NCBI GenBank assembly: GCA_963803115.1 | Contig: CAWDLN010000013.1 | Span: 175,880 to 239,879, forward strand | DNA: 64,000 nucleotides | Source: DATBGZ01 sp963803115 | GTDB taxonomy: Bacteria; Actinomycetota; Actinomycetes; Mycobacteriales; Micromonosporaceae | Direction of reading: 5' to 3' | In this document: piece by piece, positions 9,501 through 19,599 of the stretch | Layout of the letters: every line of letters begins with the position of its first letter | Position numbering within the stretch: the stretch's first letter is position 1 | Made by a program: the position numbers and the translations under genes | Notes under the pieces: generated by a model | The model's database searches: none | Told to the model about the DNA's origin: nothing | Seen by the model: the letters and a program-made list of their open reading frames with translations, nothing else

Positions 9501-10462
9501 TCAGGGAAGACCTGCGTCCATGCGGCGGTACCGGCGGGTGCAGATTTCCTCCAGCTCGGCCTTTCGGTCCTCCGGGAACTTCGCGAGTTCGGCCTGGAAG
9601 AGCTGCTCGTACCGGTCAATCTCCGCGCGGAGGCGATCGGGCGCGGCCGGACCATACAGCGCACGAAGGTAGTCGTAGGTGTTGAAATGTCCGGCGGCGA
9701 TGTCCTGATGGTAGGTCTTGAGATCGTCCCCGATGTCGGAGAGCACCTCCACCGGCCAGAGCAGGTCGACCAGCTCGTTGTCGACAGGTCGTCCCAGTAG
9801 CGCGAAAGTCATGCCGTGCAGAGCCGGAGGTCGAAGAGCGCAACTCGGCGAGCCGGATCACTTCCGCATAGTGGCCCCGTGGTTCGACGGTCACCTTGTT
9901 CTCCAGGTACAGGTACTCCACGCCGAGGTCAAGTTGGCGAGCCACCGCCTCGTTGTACGCGTGCCTCCGACGAAGGAGCACCTCGAAACTCGCCTTGAAC
10001 GCATCGATAGTCGCCCTGTATCGGCGCGCGGTGTCATGGTCGTTGTTTCGGGCCGGGTCGAGGTCGACGTTCTGGGCGCGCTCGGCGATCGCGTCGGCCT
10101 GGAAGACGATGTACTCGACCCGGAACAGCATGGGGTGCAGCGCAGTCGCTGCCACCAGGAGAGCCGCTGGGCACGGAAGTTGAGATTGAACCCGAAGTCC
10201 GCCACGGCACGGATCGTCTACGGCAACAGCTCGAACGATGTGCGCATCGGCATGCGCAGGCTGGCGACTGCCATTGCGATCCCTCGAATTCCCGTTGTGG
10301 GTTCTCGTGCCATGCAAAGATCGCGTCCCACCTGGCCGATGTGGCCATGTGCGTCTGGCCAGGACGCAACCGGCGGAGAACCGAATGTGCCAGCAGTTGC
10401 GCTCTTGGCCCGAGCGCCGTGACCGCATCCCGACCCGAGATACGTCTCAGCTCATCGTTCAA
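9501..10462 (-). pseudogene. Putative class I isoprenoid-enzyme-like protein, frameshifted
   Basis: An all-alpha protein in three or more frames: ADFGFNLNFRAQRL (near 10200), then FRVEYIVFQADAIAERAQNVD through ATIDAFKASFEVLLRRRHAY and GVEYLYLENKVTVEPRGHYAEVIRLAEL, then from 9812 VDLLWPVEVLSDIGDDLKTY, HQDIAAGHFNTYDYL and FPEDRKAELEEICTRR to the stop. The SDIGDDLKTY segment, followed by an N-x-Y, resembles the second metal-binding region of class I isoprenoid enzymes. Position next to a membrane terpene cyclase supports a prenyl-diphosphate role. The N-terminal boundary is uncertain; assignment is by motif and context only. Confidence 0.4.
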
Positions 10463-10679
10463 GATCGGATTCAGGTTTGCAACATGTCACACATTGGACT
10501 TCGCGATGTGTGAGCCGGTCGCCGTTGATACGGCCGGCGGCGAGATCGGGTTTGGCGTAGGCGAGGCAGAGTCGGTGGGCAGCCCACCAGGCGATGATGA
10601 CCTCGCCGTCGGGATCGCCGACCCGCTGTCCAGGCCGAACAACAACGACGAAGCGTCGATGCTGGTGTGCGTGTGTCCA
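10463..10679. other. Short unassigned gap
   Basis: Between the isoprenoid-like remnant and the IS110 remnant. Minus-strand frames contain HRLCLAYAKPDLAAGR-type peptides that may extend one of the neighbouring broken genes. I cannot assign them. Confidence 0.3.
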
Positions 10680-11790
10680 CGTTGGATCATCAGGGGGTGG
10701 CAGAGGCAAGCGAGCCGCGGATCACGGTGCGGGCTACGTTGGCGGCCTGGTAGAAGGTCAGTCGCAGCACGGCGGGGCCTTCCTTCGCGATCGCTCGGCT
10801 GGGCTGGTTGACGGTGCCGGATGATCAGTACGAGGGGGCGAGGCCGACGTAGCTGGCCGCCTGCCTGGCGGTGTCAGACGAGGTGCCGTCGCCGAGGAAC
10901 GCGCGGATTGTCGGGCGCGTGGTGGGCTCCAGGCCCGGCACAGAGTTGAGGATGGCGTCGTCGCCGCTCGAGCTTCTCTCCCAGTAGCCGCGTCGCCATT
11001 GGGTGGCTCGGGCGACGCGGGCCTCGGCCGAGTCGAGGTCACCCAGATGTTCAGTGACGTCGAAGGCCAATGCGTCCAGGCCGAGCCGGCCGGTCCAGAA
11101 TTGCTCCAATGCCCGTGCCTGGGTGCGGATCGCGTCGCCTCGGACAGGAACATCGCTCACGGCGCGGGTGTGCTCAGCGATCACCGCGGTTATCGCCGGC
11201 CGCCGCGCGTTGGCGAGTTGCGACAGGTGCGGCCACCGTGTGAGCACGGCCCTTGCGGTGGGCGGCGACCCGGCAAATGCGTTCCACACGTCCGGGAATG
11301 CCCACCGGGCAAGAGATAGCAGCCGTCGCTGGTACCGGTTGATATCGACAACGGCAGCACCGCGTCGCATGACACGCCCGCCGCAGCGCGAGCTGGGCGG
11401 CTGAAGGAAGACGCAGCGGGGTTAGCTCGAACACATCGCCCGCGCGGGCCAGGACGTCGGCGTCGATCCCGTCGGACTTGTTCTTGCCGCTAATCGCGCT
11501 ACGAAACCGGGCCGAGTGCCGAGTCCCGACCAGCGCCCGCGGCGCCGGCGTTACACAAGGCCACCGATAACCCCAGCCAGGTCATCGACGCCGGCCCGGC
11601 TACCGCCACCACGCCCGGATACGCGGCGACTCGCTTCGATAGCGTCGATAGGCCAGCCAAGGTCGGCGAGACGCGGAAACCGTTGCACGTCAACGCGACC
11701 GTCGACGTCGATGACGCTCACACAGATGATGGTCGTCCACGATCGCCGCGTCAATGCCGATCCGAACCCTAGCCGGGCCGGCGGCAAGCT
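10680..11790 (-). pseudogene. IS110-family transposase remnant
   Basis: Fragments in successive frames follow the order of an IS110 transposase: VRIGIDAAIVDDHH at the start (first catalytic Asp of the DEDD domain), VVAVAGPASMTWLGLSVAL, SGKNKSDGIDADVLA (third catalytic region), the long helical part from 11370, then LNSVPGLEP, ARQAASYVGLAPSY and, after another frame change, AIAKEGPAVLRLTFYQAANVA (Tnp_20 domain). At least four indels. IS110 elements leave no terminal repeats, so the ends are approximate. Confidence 0.7.
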
Positions 11791-11910
11791 CACGCGAAAC
11801 CGACACCGCCAGGGCCGCTCCCGGTCAACGTACGTGACCACCACCCGTGAACCGGGAGGCCCCTCATTGATGCAAACCGTCAGACCGAGGCCACGGGAGC
11901 AATTGTCAAG

Positions 11911-13325
11911 ACCTGTGGATGAGAGATCTTGACTATGCTGCTGCGGCGACGGCTGACGCGGTGGCGGGTCGTTCGACGAGTTTGCCGCGTTCGAAGCGGC
12001 GCCGGCGCGGACGAGGGCGACGAGGTGTGGTGCGTTGACCGCGCGCCAGCGGGCCTGCGCGGCCTCGATGAGCTTGAACGCCATGGCCAGGCCGGCGGCC
12101 TTGGACCCGGGGCCTTTGGTGACCTTGGTGCGGTGCCGCACGGTGGCGAAGGTCGACTCGATCGGGATTCGTTGTGCGCAGATGGATCCAGTGCTCGGCC
12201 GGGAAGTCGTAGAACGCGAGCAGCTCGTCGAGATCGTCGGTGATCTTGGCGACGGCTTTGCCGAACTTGGCGCCGTAGGCCAGCTTGAACGCCGCGACGG
12301 CGCGGCGGGCGTGCTCGCGGTCCTCGGCGTTCCAGATCTCGGCCAGGGCCTTCTTGGCCGCCGGGATGGGCCGACTTCGGCAGCGCCGACAAGACATTGG
12401 CGATCTTGTGGAACCAGCAGCGCTGCTCTCGGGTCTCGGGAACACCTCGCGCAGCGCCGCCCCAGAACCCGAGCGCCCCGTCGCCGACCGCGAGGACCGG
12501 GGCGCGCATGCCGCGCCGTTTGCAGTCGCGCAGCAGATCGGCCCAGGACCCGGTCGACTCCCGGTAGCCGTCGGCGAGGGCGACGAGTTCCTTGGTGCCG
12601 TCGACCCGTACGCCGATCATCACCAGCAGGCACAGCTTCTCCTCGTCCAGGCGCACGTCGAGGTGCATCCCGTCGGCCCACAGGTACACGTAGTCCACAG
12701 TGGACAGATCCCGGTCGCCGAACGTGCGGGCCTCGTCCTGCCACTGCGCGGTCAGCCGGGTGACCGTCGCTGCGGACAGGCCCGCGCCGGTGCCGAGGAA
12801 CCCTTCCAGCGCCGGCACGAAGTCCATGACTGGACAGGCCGTGCAGGTACAGCAGCGGCAACACCTCGGTGATCTTCGGGGACTTGCGGCACCACGCCGG
12901 CAGGATCGCCGAGGAGAACCGCATGCGCTCGCCCGGTGGTCTCGTCGACGCGCTTGTCGTTGACCCGCGGCGCGACGCACCTCGACCGCGCCGGCCGAGG
13001 TCAGCACCTGCCGCGGCTCGGCGCGGCCGTTGCGCACCACCAGCCGACGGCCTCGCTCGTCGAGCTCGTCGGCGTGCGCCGCGATGTAGGCGGCGACCTC
13101 GGCCTCCAACGCGGCGGCCAGCATCCGCCGCGCCCCTTCCCGCACGATCTCGTCGATCAACGACCCGCCGGTCAACCAGCCGGCTGCTGGCGCAGGGTCC
13201 TCGCTGTCTGGTGACTACCGTGAGCACGGGCGTACCTTCCCGACCCGCGTTGGCGCGCGGGCCTTACTCGATTCCCTGGACTGGACTCGTCGGGAGGGTA
13301 CGCCTCCCAACGCTCATCCACAGGT
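11911..13325 (-). mobile_element. IS256-family insertion sequence
   Basis: About 1.4 kb bounded by a perfect 13-bp inverted repeat ACCTGTGGATGAG (11911-11923) and its complement (13313-13325); similarity continues imperfectly outward for about five more bases. Length and contents fit IS256. I see no matching 8-bp target duplication, so the copy may be old or rearranged. A second inverted repeat (13229-13244 with 13289-13304, 15 of 16 pairs) sits just upstream of the transposase start. Confidence 0.7.
11933..13227 (-). pseudogene. IS256-family transposase, frameshifted
   Basis: In order: MLTVVTRQ at 13227, SLIDEIVREGARRMLAAALE, ERMRFSSAILPAWCRKSPK, MDFVPALEGFLGTGAGLSA, VYLWADGMHLDVRL (first Asp), VLAVGDGALGFWGG (second Asp), QRCWFHKIANVLSALPK, AEIWNAEDREHARRAV, then IPIESTFATVRHRTKVTKG (catalytic Glu region) and the C-terminus. 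These lie in different frames, so about four indels inactivate a complete DDE transposase. Confidence 0.8.
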
Positions 13326-13714
13326 TTCGAGCATTGCTCCGCAGCCGGGCCGGACGATGGGTCAAGCCCGGAGTCGGATCGGGCGGGCGCGGCCAACGCG
13401 CCCGCCCGATGAGGCGAGTAGGCCTTGGCGACGCTCGTACGACTCCGGCTCCGGCACCTTCTTGCCCGTGTACTGGACGAGCGGTCCCCGTTGCTCCCAT
13501 CGTGCCGCCCAGACGTTGACCATGCTCGATGATTGCCCGTCACATCCCCGGCGTGGCGATGGCCGAGCCGATGGGCAGTACGCAGTCAGGTCTGCCTGGA
13601 CCCGGGCCGGTACCCGACGGTGCTGCATCCGGCAGGAAGTTAATGAAAGCTCGCCGGCTGGGGCCGCTCCAGCCAAGGGTCAACCCCAGGCGCGTAGACC
13701 TCCGAGTCGTAGCT
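13326..13714. other. Gap without a recognisable gene
   Basis: Both strands are open in places but show only arginine-rich or low-complexity translations. I see no motif, RNA or repeat here. Confidence 0.35.
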
Positions 13715-14279
13715 CTAAGCCGAAGAGACCGTCAGAGCTCGCCGCACGAGCTCGCGGCGTCCGTAGTCCTGATTTGGGTTGTGCCCGTCACTCATCCGTT
13801 TGATGGGTGACGTCAATTGCGCTAGACCGTCGCGCCCGAAGTAGAGATTGGCGAAGTATGTTCCACCTTCAAGGAAGTCATAACTGATAAGTGCGTCGGC
13901 CTGCGGCCTTGTCCAGACTGTTAGCCTCAAGGGCGGTTACCCAAACGAACTGGTCCGCAAACTCATCGGGCGGTACCTCGAGCCGTTGGTGCTGTCGCGC
14001 CACGAAGAGTAGCAGGTAGACCTGCCAACCAGCGGCCGCGACCTCCGTGACTAGACCCCTGAAAGCCAGCCCTGACGCGTCCAACCCTCTGCTCCCGACA
14101 TCGGCACTCGCGACGTCCCATGCGAACTCGGACGCCTCAATCTCGCGGCCGATCGGCACCCATTTTCCCTGGTTGGGCCCAAAACGCTGCCGGCCCAACA
14201 GCATCCGGACTCGGTCGCCGTCAAAGTAGACCGGAAAGGTGCACGTCTCGACCTTGGTCGGCGCGACACTGTCATGCAT
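13715..14279 (-). pseudogene. Nudix hydrolase-like remnant
   Basis: From the ATG at 14279: ETCTFPVYFDGDRVRMLLGR, KWVPIGREIE, GLAFRGLVTEVAAAGWQVYL and DEFADQFVWV, the usual order of a small Nudix hydrolase. The Nudix box is destroyed: where REVxEEAG is expected the translation reads ADVGSRGLD. A frame change near 13930 is needed to reach the family-like end DFLEGGTYFANLYFG. Nudix enzymes hydrolyse nucleoside-diphosphate derivatives; this copy is unlikely to. Base composition is lower in GC than the flanks. Confidence 0.5.
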
Positions 14280-14429
14280 GGGGACGTCCCTGGAGTGACC
14301 GTGCCAGATCTCCAGCGAGCGCCCGCGCGTACCCACGATCCCGGTGAACCACCCACGTTCGCATTGGCACCATCCCTTTTTGCGGTCTCGCAAGCTCGCT
14401 TCGATAATCCTCGGGTGAAAGGACGTCCC

Positions 14430-15761
14430 TCAAGCGCTGATGAGTCCTCCCGGGTCAAGCCGCATGCGTGCTGAACTAACAGCAGACACTGGTCCGGCGC
14501 GTTGAGATTGCTCTCGTAATTGATGTAACGCGGAATGATTCCCGCCTGACGCATCCTTTTGTAGCCAGCTATCTACGACTAAGCCAGCCCATCGAACCGC
14601 GCTCTGCTTCATATTAGAATAGTCGCCAGGCGGATCGAACCGATTCCAATTCGCCACCGCGACAAGGTTGTAAGGAAGGCTGCGGTGTGGGTAGCAGGAG
14701 CCGCCGACCGGCTCAGTTTCGTACGCACCGTGATAGTGCTCCAGCAGGACCATGCAATCTTATGTCGGCGCTCCCAGAAATAGCTCGACTATTGCCTGCG
14801 CTACCCCTGCTGGCGAACTCTTCCGGAGTGCAGATCTCCAATATGACGGCATGCCTTTCCTGCGCGGATTGTCCGTCATGGATTGAACAAACCCATAAGT
14901 CCGCTCTGAAATTTCCGTCTCGATCGGGCGAAGTCGTGCGAGACGACTTGTGAGGCGATCGATGTCTCCCCTGTCGTCGCCCATTGCGACCAGGTCGACC
15001 TCGCAGCACGGACGCCCATCCTGCCACAGGAGCGCTGGCGTCACCATCGTCGTTGGTGAAAGCTCACTCATGGCCTCAATCGTCGTCTCCAAGGCGGCCG
15101 TCATAGTCTCCGGCCCGAAGCGCAACCAACCTCCCGTGATCGAGGCCAACCGACGGGCGGCGAACACGAACTCCAGGACTACCCCCAACCCGTAACCTCC
15201 GCCTCGGAGCGCTCGAAGGAGGTCAGCGTTCTCCTCCAATGAGCAGGTCCAAAGTCGGCCGTCAGTCGCTGCCACGACTGCGCCAATCAGATTGTCGCTG
15301 GTTAGGCCGTAAGCTGGGAGTAGCCAACCGACGCCGCCGCCTAGGGTCAACCCTCCAACCCCGGTGCTTGGCACGATTCCGCCTGGAACGACCAATCCAA
15401 CCGGCTCGGTAGCGGTGTCAACGTCATGCCAAGTGGCCCCGCCGGCGACCCGCACAACCTTCTCTTCGAGAAGTACACGTACACGCGTCAGCCTGCGCAG
15501 ATCCAACATCGGCAGTCGGTCTCGAACTGCACGGCCCGCCACATTGTGGCCCCCGCCGCGAACCGTATACGACGCGCCGCACTCCGCAAGAACTCTAATT
15601 GCTGTGATAGCACTTTCAACGGATTCGGGTTGAACTATTACGCTCGGAAATCGGTCTATGTCGCCATTATACAGTTTTCGCGCCAATGCGTAATCATCGT
15701 CGTCGGGCGTGATGCATTCCGACCTCAGCGCTCGAATTAGGTCTCGAACCCCATTCGTCAT
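14430..15761 (-). pseudogene. FAD-linked oxidase (berberine-bridge type) interrupted by an in-frame stop
   Basis: The first 333 codons from the ATG at 15761 carry the FAD-binding PCMH domain: VIVQPESVESAITAI, the flavinylation segment VRGGGHNVAG and TGVGGLTLGGGVGWL. They end LFLGAPT at an in-frame TAA (14760-14762). The same frame resumes with VLLEHYHGAYETEP, CYPHRSLPYNLVAVANW: the C-terminal BBE domain. A later frame change near 14555 gives the expected IIPRYINYESNL. Full length would be ~444 residues, normal for flavin-dependent oxidases of secondary metabolism. Low GC and position in the insertion-sequence island suggest transfer. Confidence 0.65.
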
Positions 15762-15869
15762 CGTATTCCTATCTGGCACGCAGGTCTTTTTGCAGCTTTG
15801 AAAGTTGACCCCAGAAAGGTCGCGTCTTAACCACAGCTCAACCGAACTCCAGGCTAGCAGCCGGCAGGT

Positions 15870-16395
15870 ACGCCTCGTCGCCCGGCGCACATGCCGAGAT
15901 CGGCTACACCGCGTTCGAGAACACTGCCGACGAGATCACCGCCCGGTTGATCGTGCGGCGCATACCCGATCTCAACAAGACCGGCGTCGACACCCAGGGT
16001 GGGCTGTTCACCGTGTGGCGCTACCACGCCGCGTTCACCGACAGCCCGTTCCCGCTTGTCCAGGCAGAGGGGCAGCGTCGCGGCCTCGCCTTATCGAGCA
16101 GGTCTTCGCCAAGCTCATCGACGGACCCTAGCCCACCTGCCCTCGGGCCGGTTCAACGCCAACAACACCTGGCTGACGTGCATCGCATCGCCCACAACCT
16201 CACCCGCGCCGCCGCCACCCTCGCCGGACGCCGCTACGCCACCGCCCGACCTACACCGTGCGCCGCCACCTGATCAACCTGGCCGGCCGAATCGCCTGCC
16301 GCGCCCGTGGCGTTACCATCTACCTCCCAGCACTGGCGCTGGCAACACCCCTGAAACGCGGCTGTTCGCGACAGCCCATGCGCCGCCAGTCTGAC
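15870..16395 (+). pseudogene. IS1380-family transposase, C-terminal fragment
   Basis: Pieces in three plus-strand frames rebuild the end of an IS1380 transposase: ITARLIVRRIPDLNKTGVD, GGLFTVWRYHAAFTDSPF, IEQVFAKLIDGPLAHLPSG, RFNANNTWLTCIA, HNLTRAAATLAGRRYATA and LINLAGRIACRARGVTIYL. The DDE core upstream is missing, so this is a truncated, frameshifted leftover. Confidence 0.6.
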
Positions 16396-16874
16396 TGATC
16401 GTCCACATCCGACAAACGGCGGCCACGCAGCCAACCCACCATCTCCTACGAACGCTCATGAGGACGCGGACACCAGGCCGGCCTACTCGCCACGCCCACC
16501 GATCGACGATGAGATCATCTATAAGAACCGTCCATGACGCTGAACCCGACCGGTGGATCAAGGCTTAGGTCGATGCCACAGAGGTCGGCGGCTAAGCCTA
16601 TTCGGCGCAGTAACGTCCCGCCCCCCCTCGCCGAGCAGTTTCCTCTGTTCGAGCCAGAAGAACGCCGCCGTGACGATAGACGCCTGTGAGCATTGAAGAT
16701 ACGACAGCTTTCAGTGCGTTTTCCGCCGTCGGGGACCTCGGCAATGCTCACGCACGCCGATGAGCCAAGGAAGCCCGACACCGTCGACCAAGCCTCGCGA
16801 TATTGCGACAGAAATGACTCCCGCCGGGTTCAGCCGTTTCAACAACGCCCTCGCGATCCGATCGACGCGCGCAA
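16396..16874. other. Gap without a recognisable gene
   Basis: Separates the IS1380 remnant from the convergent aminotransferase gene. A minus-strand stretch around 16530-16630 translates to RRIGLAADLCGIDLSLDPP, but I cannot place it. No terminator-like hairpin or RNA is evident. Confidence 0.35.
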
Positions 16875-18008
16875 TCAGGAGAAATTCTCCACAGCCTTCA
16901 TGAGCATCGACATGGACCGCTCTATTACATGGGAGTCGCGGGCTAATGCGAGGCGGATGTGAAAGGCCCCAGCGTCGTTTCGGCTCCAATAGAACAGCTC
17001 GCCCGGCAGCATTGCCAGGCCCGCTTGCTTCAGAGTTGACACCAACACCTGAGCGGGCACACTTCCCGTTCGTAGAAATTCAACACTGATCATCGAATGC
17101 TCACTTGCCAACTTGAAAAGGTCCGATTGGCCAATTGCAGCACGAACTAGCTTCCTGTTCCATCGGACTAAACCTCGAAGCAGGTCGGGATTCTCGACAT
17201 GAAGTCGGCTGTATTCTCGAACGACCAGATTTGCGATTGGCGAGACGTTCAGCAAGACATTGTTCCGAGCATGCTCAAGTGCGGACCGCCAATCCGCTGA
17301 CGCGACCACAAATGAGGTCTTCAGATCCTCTGTGGGCCAAAGTTTCCCGGAGTCTTCGATGACGATGTAGCTGCACTTCGAGCGCTCAAGAATCCCATAT
17401 ATGTCAAAGCATTGCCGCGGATCGTAGAGTCTGAAGCAGGCATCGATCACAATGGTTAGGTCCCGCGAAGCTGCGAACACGCACAGCTCTTGCAGTCCGT
17501 CTGCAGTCAGGATGTGCCCAGTAGGATTGTTCGGTGCAACGAGAAACACGAATTGCGCTGGCGGCGTCGAATTCTCGACTGTTCGAATCACCGTCGCGGT
17601 GTCGATGTCGCTGCTTGACTCGTCGAGCGCCACTGGCTGCAACCACAAACCATGTTTCAACAGGAGAGCCGAAATGTTGTCGAAAGTAGGCTCAACCAAA
17701 ATTCCAGAATTATGTCGGCGCGACATGCACCAAGCGACAATGTCGGTTGACACACTCGCTGCGTAGGTGCTGATGAACCAACCGGTTTCGGCCGCCGTAT
17801 GCTGACCGCCGGCGCGGAGCAGCTCGTCAAATGCCGCTCGCTCTATTTCGCCCTGCGGCGTCCGTTGAGATTCGCGGAACAACTCTGGCAAACGAGCGTG
17901 AATGCGTTCCCACTCAAGCTCTGATGGAGACTGGTGCGTATGTGCGTCCGACAAGTTTAGCTCAGCATTGAGCGCGACTAGCTCCAGCTCGGTTAAGGAA
18001 TCGGCCAT
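16875..18008 (-). CDS. PLP-dependent aminotransferase, class I/II fold
   Basis: 377 residues, intact. FVFLVAPNNPTGHIL (~170) is the fold-type I NPTG loop, VIDACFRLYD holds the Asp that contacts the pyridine nitrogen, and VIEDSGKLWP holds the likely Schiff-base lysine in SGK. Start ATG at 18008 gives MADSLTELELVALNAE; upstream in-frame ATGs lack support. Substrate unknown; the N-terminal LSDAHTHQSPSE style recalls aminotransferases of non-proteinogenic amino acid pathways (inference). Noticeably lower GC than neighbours; the only fully intact cargo enzyme of the island. It starts 8 nt after a methyltransferase-like fragment on the same strand. Confidence 0.75.
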   Translation of the reverse strand: MADSLTELELVALNAELNLSDAHTHQSPSELEWERIHARLPELFRESQRTPQGEIERAAFDELLRAGGQHTAAETGWFISTYAASVSTDIVAWCMSRRHNSGILVEPTFDNISALLLKHGLWLQPVALDESSSDIDTATVIRTVENSTPPAQFVFLVAPNNPTGHILTADGLQELCVFAASRDLTIVIDACFRLYDPRQCFDIYGILERSKCSYIVIEDSGKLWPTEDLKTSFVVASADWRSALEHARNNVLLNVSPIANLVVREYSRLHVENPDLLRGLVRWNRKLVRAAIGQSDLFKLASEHSMISVEFLRTGSVPAQVLVSTLKQAGLAMLPGELFYWSRNDAGAFHIRLALARDSHVIERSMSMLMKAVENFS

Positions 18009-18016
18009 GGCTATTC

Positions 18017-18583
18017 TCACGGACTTTGCTCTGGCCCGGGCGATGATGCTTGTGCAGGGGTAATGTCCGATGACATTACGCATTGCGCACCGCTTGCCAA
18101 GTGTCGAATGGTGTGGTTGTGCCAGTCGCGCGCCGCGACTTGGTGAGGCGGCGTTGGAGTGACAGCTATCCGCCAAGGTATCTGGGCGGCGGTCATCGGA
18201 CGCGTCGTAAACCGCGTGGCTTTCTTTGCCGCTACCTCCAACCATGCTGCGAGTCCGTCCAGGTGTCCTTCAGCGACTACTTGGCGTTGAACACGTAGGT
18301 CTAAAGAGATCTCGCCCACGTCAATTGTTTCAAGATCGTGGTGGAATACCGGTTCGGGAGCTGGGCGCATTTTGCTAGCTGCGACGAACGGCACACATCT
18401 TCCGCGGGTGATCCGGAAAACCGGTCGCCGCTGGACGGGGCGCGACCGATTGTGAGTGAACCGCAACGCTCCTCGAAGAGCTGAGAAGGTCAGGCGGGAC
18501 GGTAGGCTGCGGCTTTGTTGATCACTGCGCACAAACCCTGGTGCGCTCGGCGCTTTAGGTGATCTTGGCGAATGATCGATCAT
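18017..18583 (-). CDS. Truncated protein resembling the C-terminal barrel of arginine-methyltransferase-like enzymes
   Basis: An open frame of 188 codons. The segment from about residue 60 (ITRGRCVPFVAASKMRPAP, then ETIDVGEISLDL, EGHLDGLAAWLEV, and WRIAVTPTPPHQVAARDW) follows the beta-barrel layout of PRMT-like SAM-dependent methyltransferases. The SAM-binding Rossmann half is missing; an IS4 remnant lies upstream, so the gene was probably cut. The first ~55 residues look non-homologous. I am unsure of this assignment. Confidence 0.35.
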   Translation of the reverse strand: MIDHSPRSPKAPSAPGFVRSDQQSRSLPSRLTFSALRGALRFTHNRSRPVQRRPVFRITRGRCVPFVAASKMRPAPEPVFHHDLETIDVGEISLDLRVQRQVVAEGHLDGLAAWLEVAAKKATRFTTRPMTAAQIPWRIAVTPTPPHQVAARDWHNHTIRHLASGAQCVMSSDITPAQASSPGPEQSP

Positions 18584-18679
18584 ATGACCAAACTTTTCGA
18601 GGCGCCAAGAAGATCATCTATCTGTGCAACCGATGGCAGGGACCCATCGAAGCGGCACACAGTGGACAAATCGAGCGCG

Positions 18680-19205
18680 TTGGTGGCGAACGCTGTGCCC
18701 CTACACGGAAGTCGCACAGCACCACCTGATCCGCAGTCGTCGAGAGGGTTGTACGCTCGTCAATCTAATCACGCCTGCGCAAGCCCGACGCCACCACCAG
18801 CGGACTGGCCTGCCTGCTGACCACCTTCACCGACCACCGGCAGCGCTCCAAGCAGGAAATCGCGGCCTGTACCTGCACCGCTGTGTCGCTGCCGAGCCCA
18901 CGATCGGCGAGAACGAGTCGACCATCACCGACGCCGGCCGATTCCGCGGCGCGATCCTGCGCTCCGGGACTCCCGCACTCGTCTACCAGGAGATCTGGGC
19001 ATGGCTGACCGCCACCCAACTCCTGCGCCGCGCCGCCCCGCCGCGGCCCCCGCCGGCAACGTCAGTACCGACGCGATCTCTTTCTCCACCGTGCGCCGCG
19101 AGGCCATCCGCTCGATGAACCAGAGCCAGGTCACCGCCACCACGCGAACCACCGCCCAGGCCAAAACCACAGGCCGCGCCACCGGCACATCCGTGCCAAC
19201 AAAGT
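18680..19205 (+). pseudogene. IS4-family transposase, C-terminal remnant
   Basis: Plus-strand pieces read GLACLLTTFTDHRQRSKQEI in one frame, then FRGAILRSGTPALVYQEIW and AWLTATQLLRRA in another, ending AGNVSTDAISFSTVRREAIR. This is the order of the last third of IS4-type transposases (LLTTLxDH, LRSKTPxLVxQEI, then SFxxALRxxRR). The catalytic N-terminus is absent and frames change at least twice. Confidence 0.5.
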
Positions 19206-19599
19206 AATCACCGGACGGAAACGGCACAGCCCTCGCCAGCAGAAGTGGCGGCCCAGGTTCCCACACACCCGACCATCGCGAAAGGACACTCCCGGCCCGG
19301 AGTACCGGGACCACCGGCCTACCCGCACGCCCAGACCGGCCAGATCAAGACAGCCATCGATCAATTCGAAACAGCGCAACCATTTCTACCTGGTGGGGGG
19401 GTCATGTCCAGGTCATGTCCTGGCCACGACATGTTCAGGACGATCAGCCGTGAGAGTCACATCGGTACGCCTTGCGTTTGCCGGGGTGCTGCCGCTACAC
19501 GCTCTTGGCGCTTATTTGCTGGCTGTAGCATCGCAAATGCCCGGGCTGACCACTCAATCGTCGAGCCAGACGATACGAAGACCGAAGGGGACCGTTTCG
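19206..19599. other. Gap without a gene upstream of the cupin
   Basis: The 3' side of the IS4 remnant and the upstream region of the cupin gene. A GAAGGGG ribosome-binding site occurs at its right end. No other element seen. Confidence 0.35.

Noticed and set aside
13357..13803. Plus-strand open frame of 148 codons
   Set aside because: Composition resembles a shadow frame; its right end overlaps the Nudix remnant on the opposite strand.
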